Below are positions 24,506-31,746 of a DNA stretch of 35,410 bases, piece after piece. The notes below the pieces were generated by a model. That model was not told the origin of the DNA. It did not search any database and was given only the letters and a program-made list of their open reading frames with translations. The stretch is from Ornithinimicrobium sp. GTDB lineage: Bacteria; Actinomycetota; Actinomycetes; Actinomycetales; Dermatophilaceae. Position 1 is the stretch's first letter. Each line of letters starts with the position of its first letter. The stretch lies in the NCBI RefSeq assembly GCF_030537745.1, contig NZ_JAUNVI010000030.1, positions 1 to 35,410 on the forward strand. Reading direction: 5' to 3'. The position numbers and the translations under genes were made by a program.

Positions 24506-26725
24506 GTGCCCGACTTCCCCGACCTGACGACCCTCCTCGACGCCGCGGTCCGCGCCGTGGGCGGGGCTGACCGGCCGGGACAGGTGCAGATGGCCCAAGC
24601 CGTGGAACGTGCCGTGGAGCGGGAGGAGCACCTGCTCGTGCAGGCCGGGACGGGCACCGGCAAGTCGCTCGCCTACCTGGTGCCGGCGATCGCGCACGCG
24701 TTCCGCACCGGTAAGCCGGCGATCGTCGCCACCGCCACCCTCGCCCTGCAGGCACAGATCGTGGACCGGGACCTGCCGCGGATCGCTGAGGCGCTCGCGC
24801 CGCTGCTCGGGCGGCGCCCGACGTTTGCGCTGGTCAAGGGCCGCTCCAACTACCTCTGCCAGCACAAGCTGGTCGGCGGATTTCCTGAGGACGACGAAGC
24901 GGCGCTGCTCTCCCTCGGATCGGTGGACCGGGAGCGTTCCAGGCTGGGCGATGAGGTCACCAGGCTGCGTGAGTGGGCCGAGCTCACCGAGTCCGGCGAC
25001 CGCGACGAGCTGGTGCCGGGCGTGAGCAACCGTGCCTGGCGGCAGGTCTCGGTCAACGCGCACGAGTGCCTGGGCAGCCGGTGTCCGATGGTGGCCGAGT
25101 GCTTCGTCGAGCTCTCCCGTGAGGCGGCCAAGGAGGTCGACCTCATCGTCACCAACCATTCCTTCATGGCCATCGATGCCTTCGAGGGACGGTTCATGCT
25201 GCCCGAGCACGACCTGCTCGTCGTGGACGAGGCCCACGAGCTCACCGACCGGGTCACCTCGACGATCACCGACGAGCTGACCTCGTCCTCGGTCTCAGTG
25301 GCCGCACGTCGTGCCGGCAAGGGTGAGGCGGCGGCGCGCCTGGAGGAGATGACCGACCTCCTGGCAGACGTGCTCGCAGACCTGCCGGACGGCAAGCTCA
25401 CCGCGCTGCCCGAGCGGCTCGTCACCACTTTGCAGCTCGTCCGCGACGCTGCCCACGCGACGCTCTCCGAGATCAAGCCGGACAAGGGGGCGGAGGTCGA
25501 CGGAGCCAAGCAGATGGCCCTCGCGGCGGTCGACGACGTCCACGACGTCACCTCCCGGGTGCTGGAGGAGCGCGACCTGGACGTCGTGTGGGTCAATCAC
25601 GACCAGCGCCGCGGCGCGGTCCTGCGCGTCGCCCCGATGAGCGTGGCGATGATGGTGCGCGAAAAGATCTTCCAGGAGCGCACCGTCGTCCTGACGTCCG
25701 CCACCCTGGAGCTCGGCGGCTCCTTCGATGCAGTCGCGGGCACCATCGGGCTTCGCGGCGCGGGCTCGCCGCCGTGGGAGGGGCTCGACGTCGGGTCGCC
25801 GTTCGACTATCCGCAGCAGGCGATCGCGTATGTCGCCAAGCACCTTCCGCCGCCCGGTCGCGACGGCGCGCCAACGGTCGTGTTCGACGAGATCGAGGAG
25901 CTGGTCCGCGCGGCCGGTGGGAGGACGCTAGGGCTTTTTAGCTCACGCCGGGCTGCGGAGGCAGCTGCCGAGGAGATGCGCGCCCGCCTGGCCGACGACG
26001 GCATCACCGTGCTCTGCCAGGGTGATGACCAGCTGCCGACGCTGGTGCGCAGGTTCGCCACCGACGCGTCGACGTGCCTGTTCGGCACCCTGTCCCTGTG
26101 GCAGGGCGTGGACGTGCCAGGCTCCGCCTGCCAGCTCGTCATCATCGACCGCATCCCCTTCCCTCGGCCCGACGATCCGCTCTCCTCCGCCCGCACCGAG
26201 GCGATCTCCCGGATGGGCGGCAACGGCTTCATGGCCGTCTCAGCCACGCATGCGGCGCTCCGGCTCGCGCAGGGCGCGGGCCGACTGATCCGCCGCAGCG
26301 ACGACCGCGGCGTCATCGCGTTCCTCGACTCGCGGATGATCTCCGCGCGCTACGCGTCGTTCCTGCAGAAGTCGCTGCCTCCCTTCTGGCCCACGACCGA
26401 CCGGACGCTGGTGCTGCGCGCGCTCAGCACACTGGACGAGACCGCCTCCGACGTCGAGCCCGTCTTCGAGCCGGGTGCGCGCGGGATCGGTGGGGCACCG
26501 CTGGTCGGCCCCAGCGCCGCAGCGTCTGCGGCCGCTCAGGGCACGGTTCCGGTCGCCCGGTCTCCGCGCACCGCCGTGACCGGTGGCCACGCCTGGACGC
26601 AGGAGCAGGACGAGGAGCTGCGGGAAGGCCTCGCCTCCGCGGTCACCGTCGAGGAGCTCGCCGAGCATCTTGAGCTCGCTCCTGACCTGGTCACGGCCCG
26701 CGTCAACCAGCTCGGCCTGGTGTGA
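24506..26725 (+). CDS. dinG: DinG-like ATP-dependent DNA helicase with C-terminal extension
   Basis: This 739-residue XPD/DinG-family superfamily 2 helicase acts 5' to 3' and can unwind DNA damage structures, R-loops or G-quadruplexes. Motif I is AGTGTGKSLAYLVP (K53). Cysteines C118, C188, C193 and C199 are placed as in the [4Fe-4S] domain. Motif II is VVDEAHEL (D241). Motif V/VI segments are FGTLSLWQGVDVPG and QGAGRLIRRSDDRG. The last 50 or so residues (HAWTQEQDEELREG through AEHLELAPDLVTARVNQLGL) look like a small helix-turn-helix module following a Ser/Ala/Pro-rich linker. The GTG at 24506 is chosen from the leaderless -10 box over a codon 27 bases upstream. Confidence 0.92.
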   Translation: MPDFPDLTTLLDAAVRAVGGADRPGQVQMAQAVERAVEREEHLLVQAGTGTGKSLAYLVPAIAHAFRTGKPAIVATATLALQAQIVDRDLPRIAEALAPLLGRRPTFALVKGRSNYLCQHKLVGGFPEDDEAALLSLGSVDRERSRLGDEVTRLREWAELTESGDRDELVPGVSNRAWRQVSVNAHECLGSRCPMVAECFVELSREAAKEVDLIVTNHSFMAIDAFEGRFMLPEHDLLVVDEAHELTDRVTSTITDELTSSSVSVAARRAGKGEAAARLEEMTDLLADVLADLPDGKLTALPERLVTTLQLVRDAAHATLSEIKPDKGAEVDGAKQMALAAVDDVHDVTSRVLEERDLDVVWVNHDQRRGAVLRVAPMSVAMMVREKIFQERTVVLTSATLELGGSFDAVAGTIGLRGAGSPPWEGLDVGSPFDYPQQAIAYVAKHLPPPGRDGAPTVVFDEIEELVRAAGGRTLGLFSSRRAAEAAAEEMRARLADDGITVLCQGDDQLPTLVRRFATDASTCLFGTLSLWQGVDVPGSACQLVIIDRIPFPRPDDPLSSARTEAISRMGGNGFMAVSATHAALRLAQGAGRLIRRSDDRGVIAFLDSRMISARYASFLQKSLPPFWPTTDRTLVLRALSTLDETASDVEPVFEPGARGIGGAPLVGPSAAASAAAQGTVPVARSPRTAVTGGHAWTQEQDEELREGLASAVTVEELAEHLELAPDLVTARVNQLGLV

Positions 26726-26755
26726 GCAGGACGGCGCACTGTCGGCGCAGCGTGG

Positions 26756-26761
26756 CAGGCT
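26756..26761 (+). promoter_or_regulatory. -10-like box of leaderless holA
   Basis: CAGGCT, six bases, then the GTG at 26768. Confidence 0.4.
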
Positions 26762-26767
26762 GAGCCC

Positions 26768-27751
26768 GTGACAGCGCCGTTGGAGTTCGCCCTCATCACG
26801 GGCCCTGAGGAGATCTACGCCGAACGAGGCGTGGACTCGGTCGTGGAAGCCGTGCGCTCGCTCGAGCCGGAGACCACCGTGGTCAAGCTCTATGCCGCGA
26901 CCTATCAGCCCGGCGAGCTCCTGGTCCACGCCAGCCCGAGCCTGTTCGGTGGATGGACGGTCATCGTCGTCCACGACATGGACGAGGCCGACGACGCGCT
27001 CGTCGACGACCTGCTCAGCTATCTGGACCAGCCCGCCGACGGAGTCACCCTCGTGGTCCGGCACAAGAGCGGCAACCGCGGCAAGAAGGTGCTGGACACC
27101 TTCAAGAAGCGCAACGCTCGGCTGATCGAGGCCAAGGCGGTCAGAAGCGAGCGCGACAAACTGGAGTTCGTCAAGCACGAGTTCCGCACGGCCCGCCGCA
27201 GAATTCTCGAAGACGCCGCCCTCGCCCTCGTCCAGGCTATCGGCAAGGACATGCGCGAGCTGGCGGGTGCCTGCGCCCAGCTGATTCGTGACGTCGAGGG
27301 CAGCATCGACGTCCAGGACATCCACACCTACTACGGCGAGCGCATCGAGACCACCGCCTTCAAGGTGGCCGAGGCCGCGCTCCAAGGTGATGAGCGCGCG
27401 GCGATGGGCCTGCTGCGCCACGCCATGCTCGGGGGCCTGGACCCCGTGCCGATCGTCGCCGTGCTCGCGATGCAGCTCCGCCAGGTCGGCAAGGTCGCTT
27501 CTGCGGGCAGCGGCAACTCGGGCCAGGTCGCTCGCGACTTGGGCATGGCGCCATGGCAGGTGGACCAGGCTCGCCGCGTCGCCCAAGGGTGGGACGGCCC
27601 GCGGCTGGGTCGGGCGATCGAAGCCGTCGCCAGGGCGGACGTCGACGTCAAGGGTGGGCTTCGCACCGAGGCCTCCGTGCGCAGCCCGGAGTATGCCGTG
27701 GAGCGGGCCGTCCTGCAGGTGTGCCGCGCGCGGAATCCAGGCGGCGCATGA
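26768..27751 (+). CDS. holA: DNA polymerase III delta subunit
   Basis: The delta subunit opens the beta sliding clamp as part of the clamp loader. This 327-residue protein fits HolA: N-terminal LITGPEEIYAERGVDSVV (degenerate P-loop region), then YLDQPADGVTLVVRHKSGN, then the conserved KGKKVLD-like NRGKKVLDTFKKRNARLIEAK. The helical C-terminal collar domain holds LRHAMLGGLDPVPIVAVLAMQLRQV and RDLGMAPWQVDQARRVAQGW. The GTG is placed by the leaderless -10 box. Its stop overlaps the next gene's ATG (ATGA), implying translational coupling. Confidence 0.93.
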   Translation: MTAPLEFALITGPEEIYAERGVDSVVEAVRSLEPETTVVKLYAATYQPGELLVHASPSLFGGWTVIVVHDMDEADDALVDDLLSYLDQPADGVTLVVRHKSGNRGKKVLDTFKKRNARLIEAKAVRSERDKLEFVKHEFRTARRRILEDAALALVQAIGKDMRELAGACAQLIRDVEGSIDVQDIHTYYGERIETTAFKVAEAALQGDERAAMGLLRHAMLGGLDPVPIVAVLAMQLRQVGKVASAGSGNSGQVARDLGMAPWQVDQARRVAQGWDGPRLGRAIEAVARADVDVKGGLRTEASVRSPEYAVERAVLQVCRARNPGGA

Positions 27752-28173
27752 GCGAGCCGCGCCGGACGTTCTGGCACCTCGCGGAGCAGGTCCACTGGGA
27801 CGCGGCCCTACGGTCGGGCCACTACGACCAGTCCACGCTGGGCGCGACGCTCCAGCAGGTTGGCTTCATCCACTGCTCCTACCCCGAGCAGCTCCCCGGC
27901 GTCGTCAAGCTCGTCTACTCGCGGGTCAGCGCCCCCCTGGTCGTCCTGGAGATCGACCCGGAGCGGTTGGCGGCCGCGGCGATCGAGGTCCGCGACGAGC
28001 CTGGTGACCCGCACCTGGGCGGGCCTAGCGCCGACAACCCCGCGCCGGAGCTCTTCCCGCACGTCTATGGCGCGCTCCCCGTATCGGCGGTCGCCCGCAC
28101 CCGCCCCGCGGCGGTGGAGCGGGGCTGGCTCGACCTCGCGCCCTGGGCGGACACCCCATACCCGCAGGAGTAG
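27748..28173 (+). CDS. DUF952 domain protein
   Basis: This 141-residue protein begins SEPRRTFWHLAEQVHWDAAL, then GFIHCSYPEQLPGVVKLVYS, then VVLEIDPERL and ELFPHVYGALPVSAVART. These are the DUF952 signatures, in which conserved His, Cys and Glu residues resemble an ADP-ribosyltransferase-like or glutathione-S-transferase-associated small fold; the function is unknown. The ATG overlaps the holA stop by four bases, so it is probably co-translated with holA. The longer open frame from 27553 overlaps holA and is not used. Confidence 0.88.
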   Translation: MSEPRRTFWHLAEQVHWDAALRSGHYDQSTLGATLQQVGFIHCSYPEQLPGVVKLVYSRVSAPLVVLEIDPERLAAAAIEVRDEPGDPHLGGPSADNPAPELFPHVYGALPVSAVARTRPAAVERGWLDLAPWADTPYPQE

Positions 28174-28261
28174 CACCCCGAGAGCGACTCCCGAACGCGT
28201 GGATGGCTCTTCAGTCAATGACTCTGGGTCAGCAGTGGTAGCGGTCCTGGGGCCGGCAGGC

Positions 28262-28267
28262 CAAGAT
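28262..28267 (+). promoter_or_regulatory. -10-like box of leaderless tmsA-like gene
   Basis: CAAGAT, six bases, then the GTG at 28274. The first base deviates from TANNNT. Confidence 0.4.
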
Positions 28268-28273
28268 GAGGAC

Positions 28274-29671
28274 GTGGACGACTTCCAGCCGGGAGGCGCG
28301 GTCCGGACCACGGCTTACGTCGCCGCCGTGAGCCGGGCCCGCGCGGCCTGGGCCGACCTGCTGCCCGATGAGCCCGTGCGGCTCGCCAAGGGCACCTCCA
28401 ACCTGTTTCGACGCAGGGAGGACGTCACCGGCCCGCGGCTGCGACTGGATGGCCTGACTGGCGTCTTCGACCTCGATGAGGAGGCAGGCACGGCGCTGGT
28501 GGGCGGGTTGACGACCTACGAGCAGCTCGTGGAGGAGCTGCTCCCGCGGGGTTGGATGCCGCTGGTCGTGCCACAGCTGCGCACCATCACCATCGGCGGC
28601 GCGGTCGTGGGCCTGGGCATCGAGTCGACCTCCTTCCGCAACGGCCTGCCGCACGAGTCGGTGCTCGAGGCTGACGTGCTCACCGGCACCGGGGAAGTCC
28701 TCACGGCACGTGCCGGCGGAGCGCACCGCGACCTGCTGCGCGCGCTGGCCAACTCCTACGGGACGCTCGGATACTGCCTTGGCCTGGTCATCGAGCTCGA
28801 GCCGACGTCGCGGTATGTCGTGCTGAAACACGTGCGCGTCAGTGACCTGACGGCGTTGGTCGAGGTGATCTCGACGGTCATGGCGCAGCGCGAGCACGAG
28901 GGGGAGCAGGTCGACTTCGTCGATGGGGTCGTCTTCAGCGGGACCGAGGCCTATCTGACGCTGGGGCGGTGGGCGGAGACGACCGAGGGGATCGGGATTC
29001 CCAGCGACTACGGCGGTCAGCAGATCTACTACCGCTCGATCCAGCACCGACGCACTGACGTGCTCACCGCCAAGGACTACCTGTGGCGCTGGGACACGGA
29101 CTGGTTCTGGTGCTCCCGGGCCTTCGGTGCACAGCAGCCCAGGATCCGGCGGCTCTGGCCTCGACGGCTCCGGCGCAGCGACGTCTACTGGAAGATGATG
29201 GCCTTCGAGCAGCGGCACGGGGTGGTCGAGCGCCTCCAGCGGTGGCGCGGGAGGCCGGAGGAGGAGCGCGTGGTGCAGGACGTGGAGATCCCGCTGGAGC
29301 GGACCGCAGAGTTCCTCACGTGGTTCCTGACCAGCCTCCCGATCCAGCCGCTGTGGATCTGCCCCGTGCGGCTGCGGGGTGAGCAGATCTGGCCGCTCTA
29401 CCCGATGGAGCCGGGACAGGACTACGTCAACGTCGGCTTCTGGTCGGCGGTGCCGATCGAGCCGGGCGCCGAGCGCGGCGCGGTCAACGCGGCCATCGAG
29501 GCGAAGGTGAGAGAGCTGGGCGGGCACAAGGGCCTCTATTCGACGGCAACCTACGACGAAGAGACCTTCCGCCAGCTCTACGGTGGCGACGAATATGCGC
29601 GGGTCAAGGCGCGCTACGACCCTGATGGGCGTTTCCCGACTCTTTACGACAAGGTGGTGCGAGCCCGATGA
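28274..29671 (+). CDS. tmsA: FAD-dependent reductase of 10-methyl fatty acid synthesis (TmsA/BfaA-like)
   Basis: This 465-residue FAD-binding oxidoreductase belongs to the DprE1/DHCR24-like group. The FAD-binding_4 domain covers about the first 190 residues (RLAKGTSNLFRR, VGGLTTYEQLVEELLPRGWM, VVPQLRTITIGGAVVGLGIE). A substrate domain follows. The next gene is a CFA-type methyltransferase overlapping by ATGA. This pair is known in actinomycetes: the methyltransferase makes a 10-methylene acyl chain from oleoyl lipid and the reductase saturates it with NADPH to give 10-methylstearate (tuberculostearate-type). The role is assigned by family and pairing. The frame is open back to 27860; the GTG at 28274 is preferred for its -10 box and for clearing the DUF952 gene. 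Confidence 0.82.
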   Translation: MDDFQPGGAVRTTAYVAAVSRARAAWADLLPDEPVRLAKGTSNLFRRREDVTGPRLRLDGLTGVFDLDEEAGTALVGGLTTYEQLVEELLPRGWMPLVVPQLRTITIGGAVVGLGIESTSFRNGLPHESVLEADVLTGTGEVLTARAGGAHRDLLRALANSYGTLGYCLGLVIELEPTSRYVVLKHVRVSDLTALVEVISTVMAQREHEGEQVDFVDGVVFSGTEAYLTLGRWAETTEGIGIPSDYGGQQIYYRSIQHRRTDVLTAKDYLWRWDTDWFWCSRAFGAQQPRIRRLWPRRLRRSDVYWKMMAFEQRHGVVERLQRWRGRPEEERVVQDVEIPLERTAEFLTWFLTSLPIQPLWICPVRLRGEQIWPLYPMEPGQDYVNVGFWSAVPIEPGAERGAVNAAIEAKVRELGGHKGLYSTATYDEETFRQLYGGDEYARVKARYDPDGRFPTLYDKVVRAR

Positions 29672-30942
29672 GCAAGACGGCGGCGGAGATCTTTGCGCTG
29701 CTCGTCGGCCCAGAGGCCAACGTGCAGGTGGTGGCCTACGACGGGTCCCGCAGCGGTGACCCGAGCGCGCGGGTGCTCCGGATCGAGTCGGAACGCGCGC
29801 TGCACTACCTGCTCACGTCCGCCAGCAGCGAGCTCGGCTTCGCGCGCGCGTACCTGTCCGGTGACCTGGTCATCGAGGGGATGGACCAGGGCAATCCCTA
29901 TGCCGAGATCACGCTGCTGCGAGAGGAGCTGGGGGTGACCACTCCCGGGCTGCGGAGCCTGCCCCGCCTTGCTTCCGCCTTCGCCGCGGTGCGACCCACC
30001 CCGCCACCGCTGCCACCGGAGGAGACGCCGTCCCGGGCCCGGCGCCTGCTGGAGGGTCGGCGCCACAGCCGGCACCGTGATGCGCTCGCAATCTCCCACC
30101 ACTACGACGTGTCCAACAGGTTCTATGAGCTCGTGCTCGGCCCCTCGATGGCCTACACCTGCGCGATCTACCCCAGCGTCGAAGCGACGTTAGAGGAGGC
30201 GCAGTTCACCAAGCATGAGGTGATCTGCCACAAACTCGGACTGCAGCCTGGGATGCGGCTGCTCGACGTCGGCTGCGGGTGGGGCGGGATGGTGCGGCAT
30301 GCGGTCCAGCATTTCGGCGTGACGGCCGTGGGGGTCACCCTCTCGCAGCAGCAGGCCGAGTGGGGGCAGGCCAAGATCGTGGAGCTCGGCCTGAGCGACC
30401 GCGCCGAGATCAGGCATGGCGACTATCGAGATATCACCGAGCGTGGCTTCGACGCCGTGTCCTCCATCGGCCTGACCGAACACATCGGGGTGGCGCGCTA
30501 CCCCGCCTACTTCGGCTTTCTCCGGGACCGGCTCCGCGACGGTGGACGGCTGCTCAACCACTGCATCACCTGGACCGACAATCGGCACCAGCCGATGGCC
30601 TCGGCCGCCTTCGTCGAGCGCTACGTCTTCCCCGACGGCGAGCTGGCTGGCTCCGGCACCCTCGTTTCGTCGATCGAGGATGTCGGGCTGGAGGTGCGTC
30701 ACCACGAAAACCTGCGCGAGCACTACGCCCTCACCTGCGCGGCCTGGAGCGACAACCTCAGCGCCCACTGGGAGGAGTGCGTGAGCGAGGCGGGCCCCGG
30801 CAAGTCTCGGGTCTGGGGTCTCTACCTGGCGGGTTCCCGCCTCAACTTCGAGCGCCGCGGTATGGAGCTGCACCAGATCCTGGCCGTACGCACCTCCCAG
30901 GCCGGTGAGTCCGGGCTAGGCACCGCGCGCATCGTGAGCTGA
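29668..30942 (+). CDS. tmsB: SAM-dependent fatty acyl methyltransferase, CFA-synthase family (TmsB/BfaB-like)
   Basis: This 424-residue member of the cyclopropane-fatty-acid synthase family probably acts on membrane phospholipid acyl chains. An N-terminal domain (about 1-120) includes the ELGFARAYLSGDLVIEG segment. The catalytic part has HYDVSNRFYELVLGPSMAYTCAIY, SAM loop LLDVGCGWGGM, VTLSQQQAEW and the active-site segment SIGLTEHIG. The ATG overlaps the reductase stop (ATGA), a tight two-gene operon. With the reductase it most likely makes 10-methyl branched fatty acids; plain cyclopropanation is the alternative but would leave the reductase unexplained. A third gene, tmsC, found in some operons, is not seen here. 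Confidence 0.87.
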   Translation: MSKTAAEIFALLVGPEANVQVVAYDGSRSGDPSARVLRIESERALHYLLTSASSELGFARAYLSGDLVIEGMDQGNPYAEITLLREELGVTTPGLRSLPRLASAFAAVRPTPPPLPPEETPSRARRLLEGRRHSRHRDALAISHHYDVSNRFYELVLGPSMAYTCAIYPSVEATLEEAQFTKHEVICHKLGLQPGMRLLDVGCGWGGMVRHAVQHFGVTAVGVTLSQQQAEWGQAKIVELGLSDRAEIRHGDYRDITERGFDAVSSIGLTEHIGVARYPAYFGFLRDRLRDGGRLLNHCITWTDNRHQPMASAAFVERYVFPDGELAGSGTLVSSIEDVGLEVRHHENLREHYALTCAAWSDNLSAHWEECVSEAGPGKSRVWGLYLAGSRLNFERRGMELHQILAVRTSQAGESGLGTARIVS

Positions 30943-30965
30943 GGGACCGCGCAGTCTGGGAGGCC

Positions 30966-31011
30966 TGTGGCAGGGGTGACCGTCCGGTGTGGCAGGGGTG
31001 ACCGTCCGGTG
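30966..31011 (+). repeat. 22-bp perfect tandem duplication upstream of rpsT
   Basis: The unit at 30966-30987 is repeated exactly at 30988-31009, and the next two bases continue the period. Each copy contains ACCGTCCGGT, a near-palindrome (ACCG-TC-CGGT). It lies 24 bases after tmsB, just upstream of the predicted rpsT promoter. Confidence 0.85.
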
Positions 31012-31027
31012 AGAGTTTGGGGTGGAC

Positions 31028-31057
31028 TTGGGGGATGGGCGGTCGCGCTGGTAGATT
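31028..31057 (+). promoter_or_regulatory. Probable rpsT promoter
   Basis: TTGGGG (31028-31033), an 18-base spacer and TAGATT (31052-31057) form a plausible housekeeping promoter, giving a leader of about 165 bases before the rpsT GTG. The 31064-31227 leader has CAG-rich repeats and no gene I can support. Confidence 0.45.
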
Positions 31058-31227
31058 TACGCGTTGCGTGCGTGCTCAACAGTGCGCACCACAGGCAGAT
31101 CAGCAGCAGCATTATCAGCAGCATCGCGCACGGACCAGCCGCCAGGGCATCCCCACGCTCAATCCTGGGCCGTGCGTTCGTCGCCCTCACGACATCAGAC
31201 CAACACTTCTGCAGGAAGAAATACTTC

Positions 31228-31494
31228 GTGGCAAACATCAAGTCCCAGATCAAGCGCGTCAAGACCAACGCCAAGCGCACCGAGCGCAACCGGGCTGCCA
31301 AGTCCGAGTTGCGCACGTGGGTCCGCAAGTTCCGCGAGGCTGCGGACAGCGGCGACGCCGCCAAGGCCTCCGATGCGCTCAAGCTGGCCTCCAAGAAGCT
31401 CGACAAGGCGGTGTCCAAGGGCGTTCTGCACGCCAACCAGGCCGCCAACAAGAAGTCAGCGATGGCCAAGCGCTTCAGCAGCATCGGCGCCTGA
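31228..31494 (+). CDS. rpsT: Small ribosomal subunit protein bS20
   Basis: This 88-residue basic protein begins [26 protein letters not shown] and ends [20 protein letters not shown], the bS20 pattern of long helices that bind 16S rRNA. The GTG at 31228 follows AGGAAG by about 9 bases. A non-AUG start is also known for E. coli rpsT, where it takes part in autoregulation; whether that applies here is not known. The frame is open upstream to 30967 but that stretch has no bS20 character. The long leader suggests post-transcriptional control. Confidence 0.97.
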   Translation: MANIKSQIKRVKTNAKRTERNRAAKSELRTWVRKFREAADSGDAAKASDALKLASKKLDKAVSKGVLHANQAANKKSAMAKRFSSIGA

Positions 31495-31536
31495 GACCAA
31501 CGGCGACGCAGGCTCACCAGCCCGCGCAGCAGGATC

Positions 31537-31592
31537 CGCTGCAGGCGCCCCCTGCCCTGATCTGATCAGGGCAGCAACGGGCGCCTGCGGCG
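31537..31592 (+). terminator. Large two-part hairpin after rpsT
   Basis: The outer stem pairs 31537-31550 with 31579-31592 (14 pairs including one G-T). The inner stem pairs CTGCCCTGA (31552-31560) with TCAGGGCAG (31566-31574), loop TCTGA. The internal loop is one base against four. It lies 42 bases after the rpsT stop with no T run, and its right arm overlaps the -35 zone of the next promoter. Confidence 0.6.
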
Positions 31593-31599
31593 TATCCGC

Positions 31600-31605
31600 T
31601 AGACT
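31600..31605 (+). promoter_or_regulatory. -10 box of the leuS leader transcript
   Basis: TAGACT predicts a start near 31612, four bases before an ATG. No other TANNNT box occurs between here and leuS, so this is the likely leuS promoter. Confidence 0.5.
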
Positions 31606-31615
31606 TATCGCCATC

Positions 31616-31651
31616 ATGACGACCCGTTGCGTGCTTACGCAGCCGCGCTGA
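31616..31651 (+). CDS. Candidate leuS leader peptide (11 residues)
   Basis: ATG to TGA encodes MTTRCVLTQPR. It begins about four bases after the predicted transcript start, a near-leaderless position. The single Leu codon is CTT, uncommon beside the CTG and CTC used throughout this window, and it falls in the loop of a small hairpin (TGCGT/ACGCA). The stop codon lies at the edge of a 9-bp hairpin, and a terminator follows 24 bases later, then leuS. This layout matches ribosome-mediated attenuation. With only one Leu codon, the sensed amino acid is uncertain. Confidence 0.45.
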   Translation: MTTRCVLTQPR

Positions 31652-31673
31652 ACGACGCACCACCCAGCGCGGC
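31642..31673 (+). other. Hairpin overlapping the leader-peptide stop codon
   Basis: GCCGCGCTG (31642-31650) and CAGCGCGGC (31665-31673) form a perfect 9-bp stem with a 14-base loop. A ribosome at the CTT codon or the stop would cover the left arm. Confidence 0.55.
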
Positions 31674-31675
31674 GG

Positions 31676-31703
31676 ACCCCTCCTGATCGAGAGGGGTTTT
31701 TTT
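31676..31703 (+). terminator. Intrinsic terminator in the leuS leader (candidate attenuator)
   Basis: ACCCCTC (31676-31682) pairs with GAGGGGT (31691-31697) around an 8-base loop. A run of seven T residues (31697-31703) follows. This is the only classical T-tract terminator I see in the window, and it ends 43 bases before the leuS ATG. Confidence 0.75.
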
Positions 31704-31746
31704 GTGCACAAGGACATCTTCGACAGGCCAGGACAGGACGAGGACG

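Noticed and set aside
28229-29527. 432-residue minus-strand open frame opposite tmsA
   Set aside because: It is antisense to a conserved FAD enzyme and shows no family features.
30967-31227. 87-codon open extension in front of rpsT
   Set aside because: bS20 has no such extension, the stretch includes the tandem repeat and promoter, and the GTG at 31228 has a ribosome site.
31702-31711. Perfect 10-bp palindrome TTGTGCACAA after the leuS leader terminator
   Set aside because: It is short, overlaps the T run, and no promoter is nearby for it to control.
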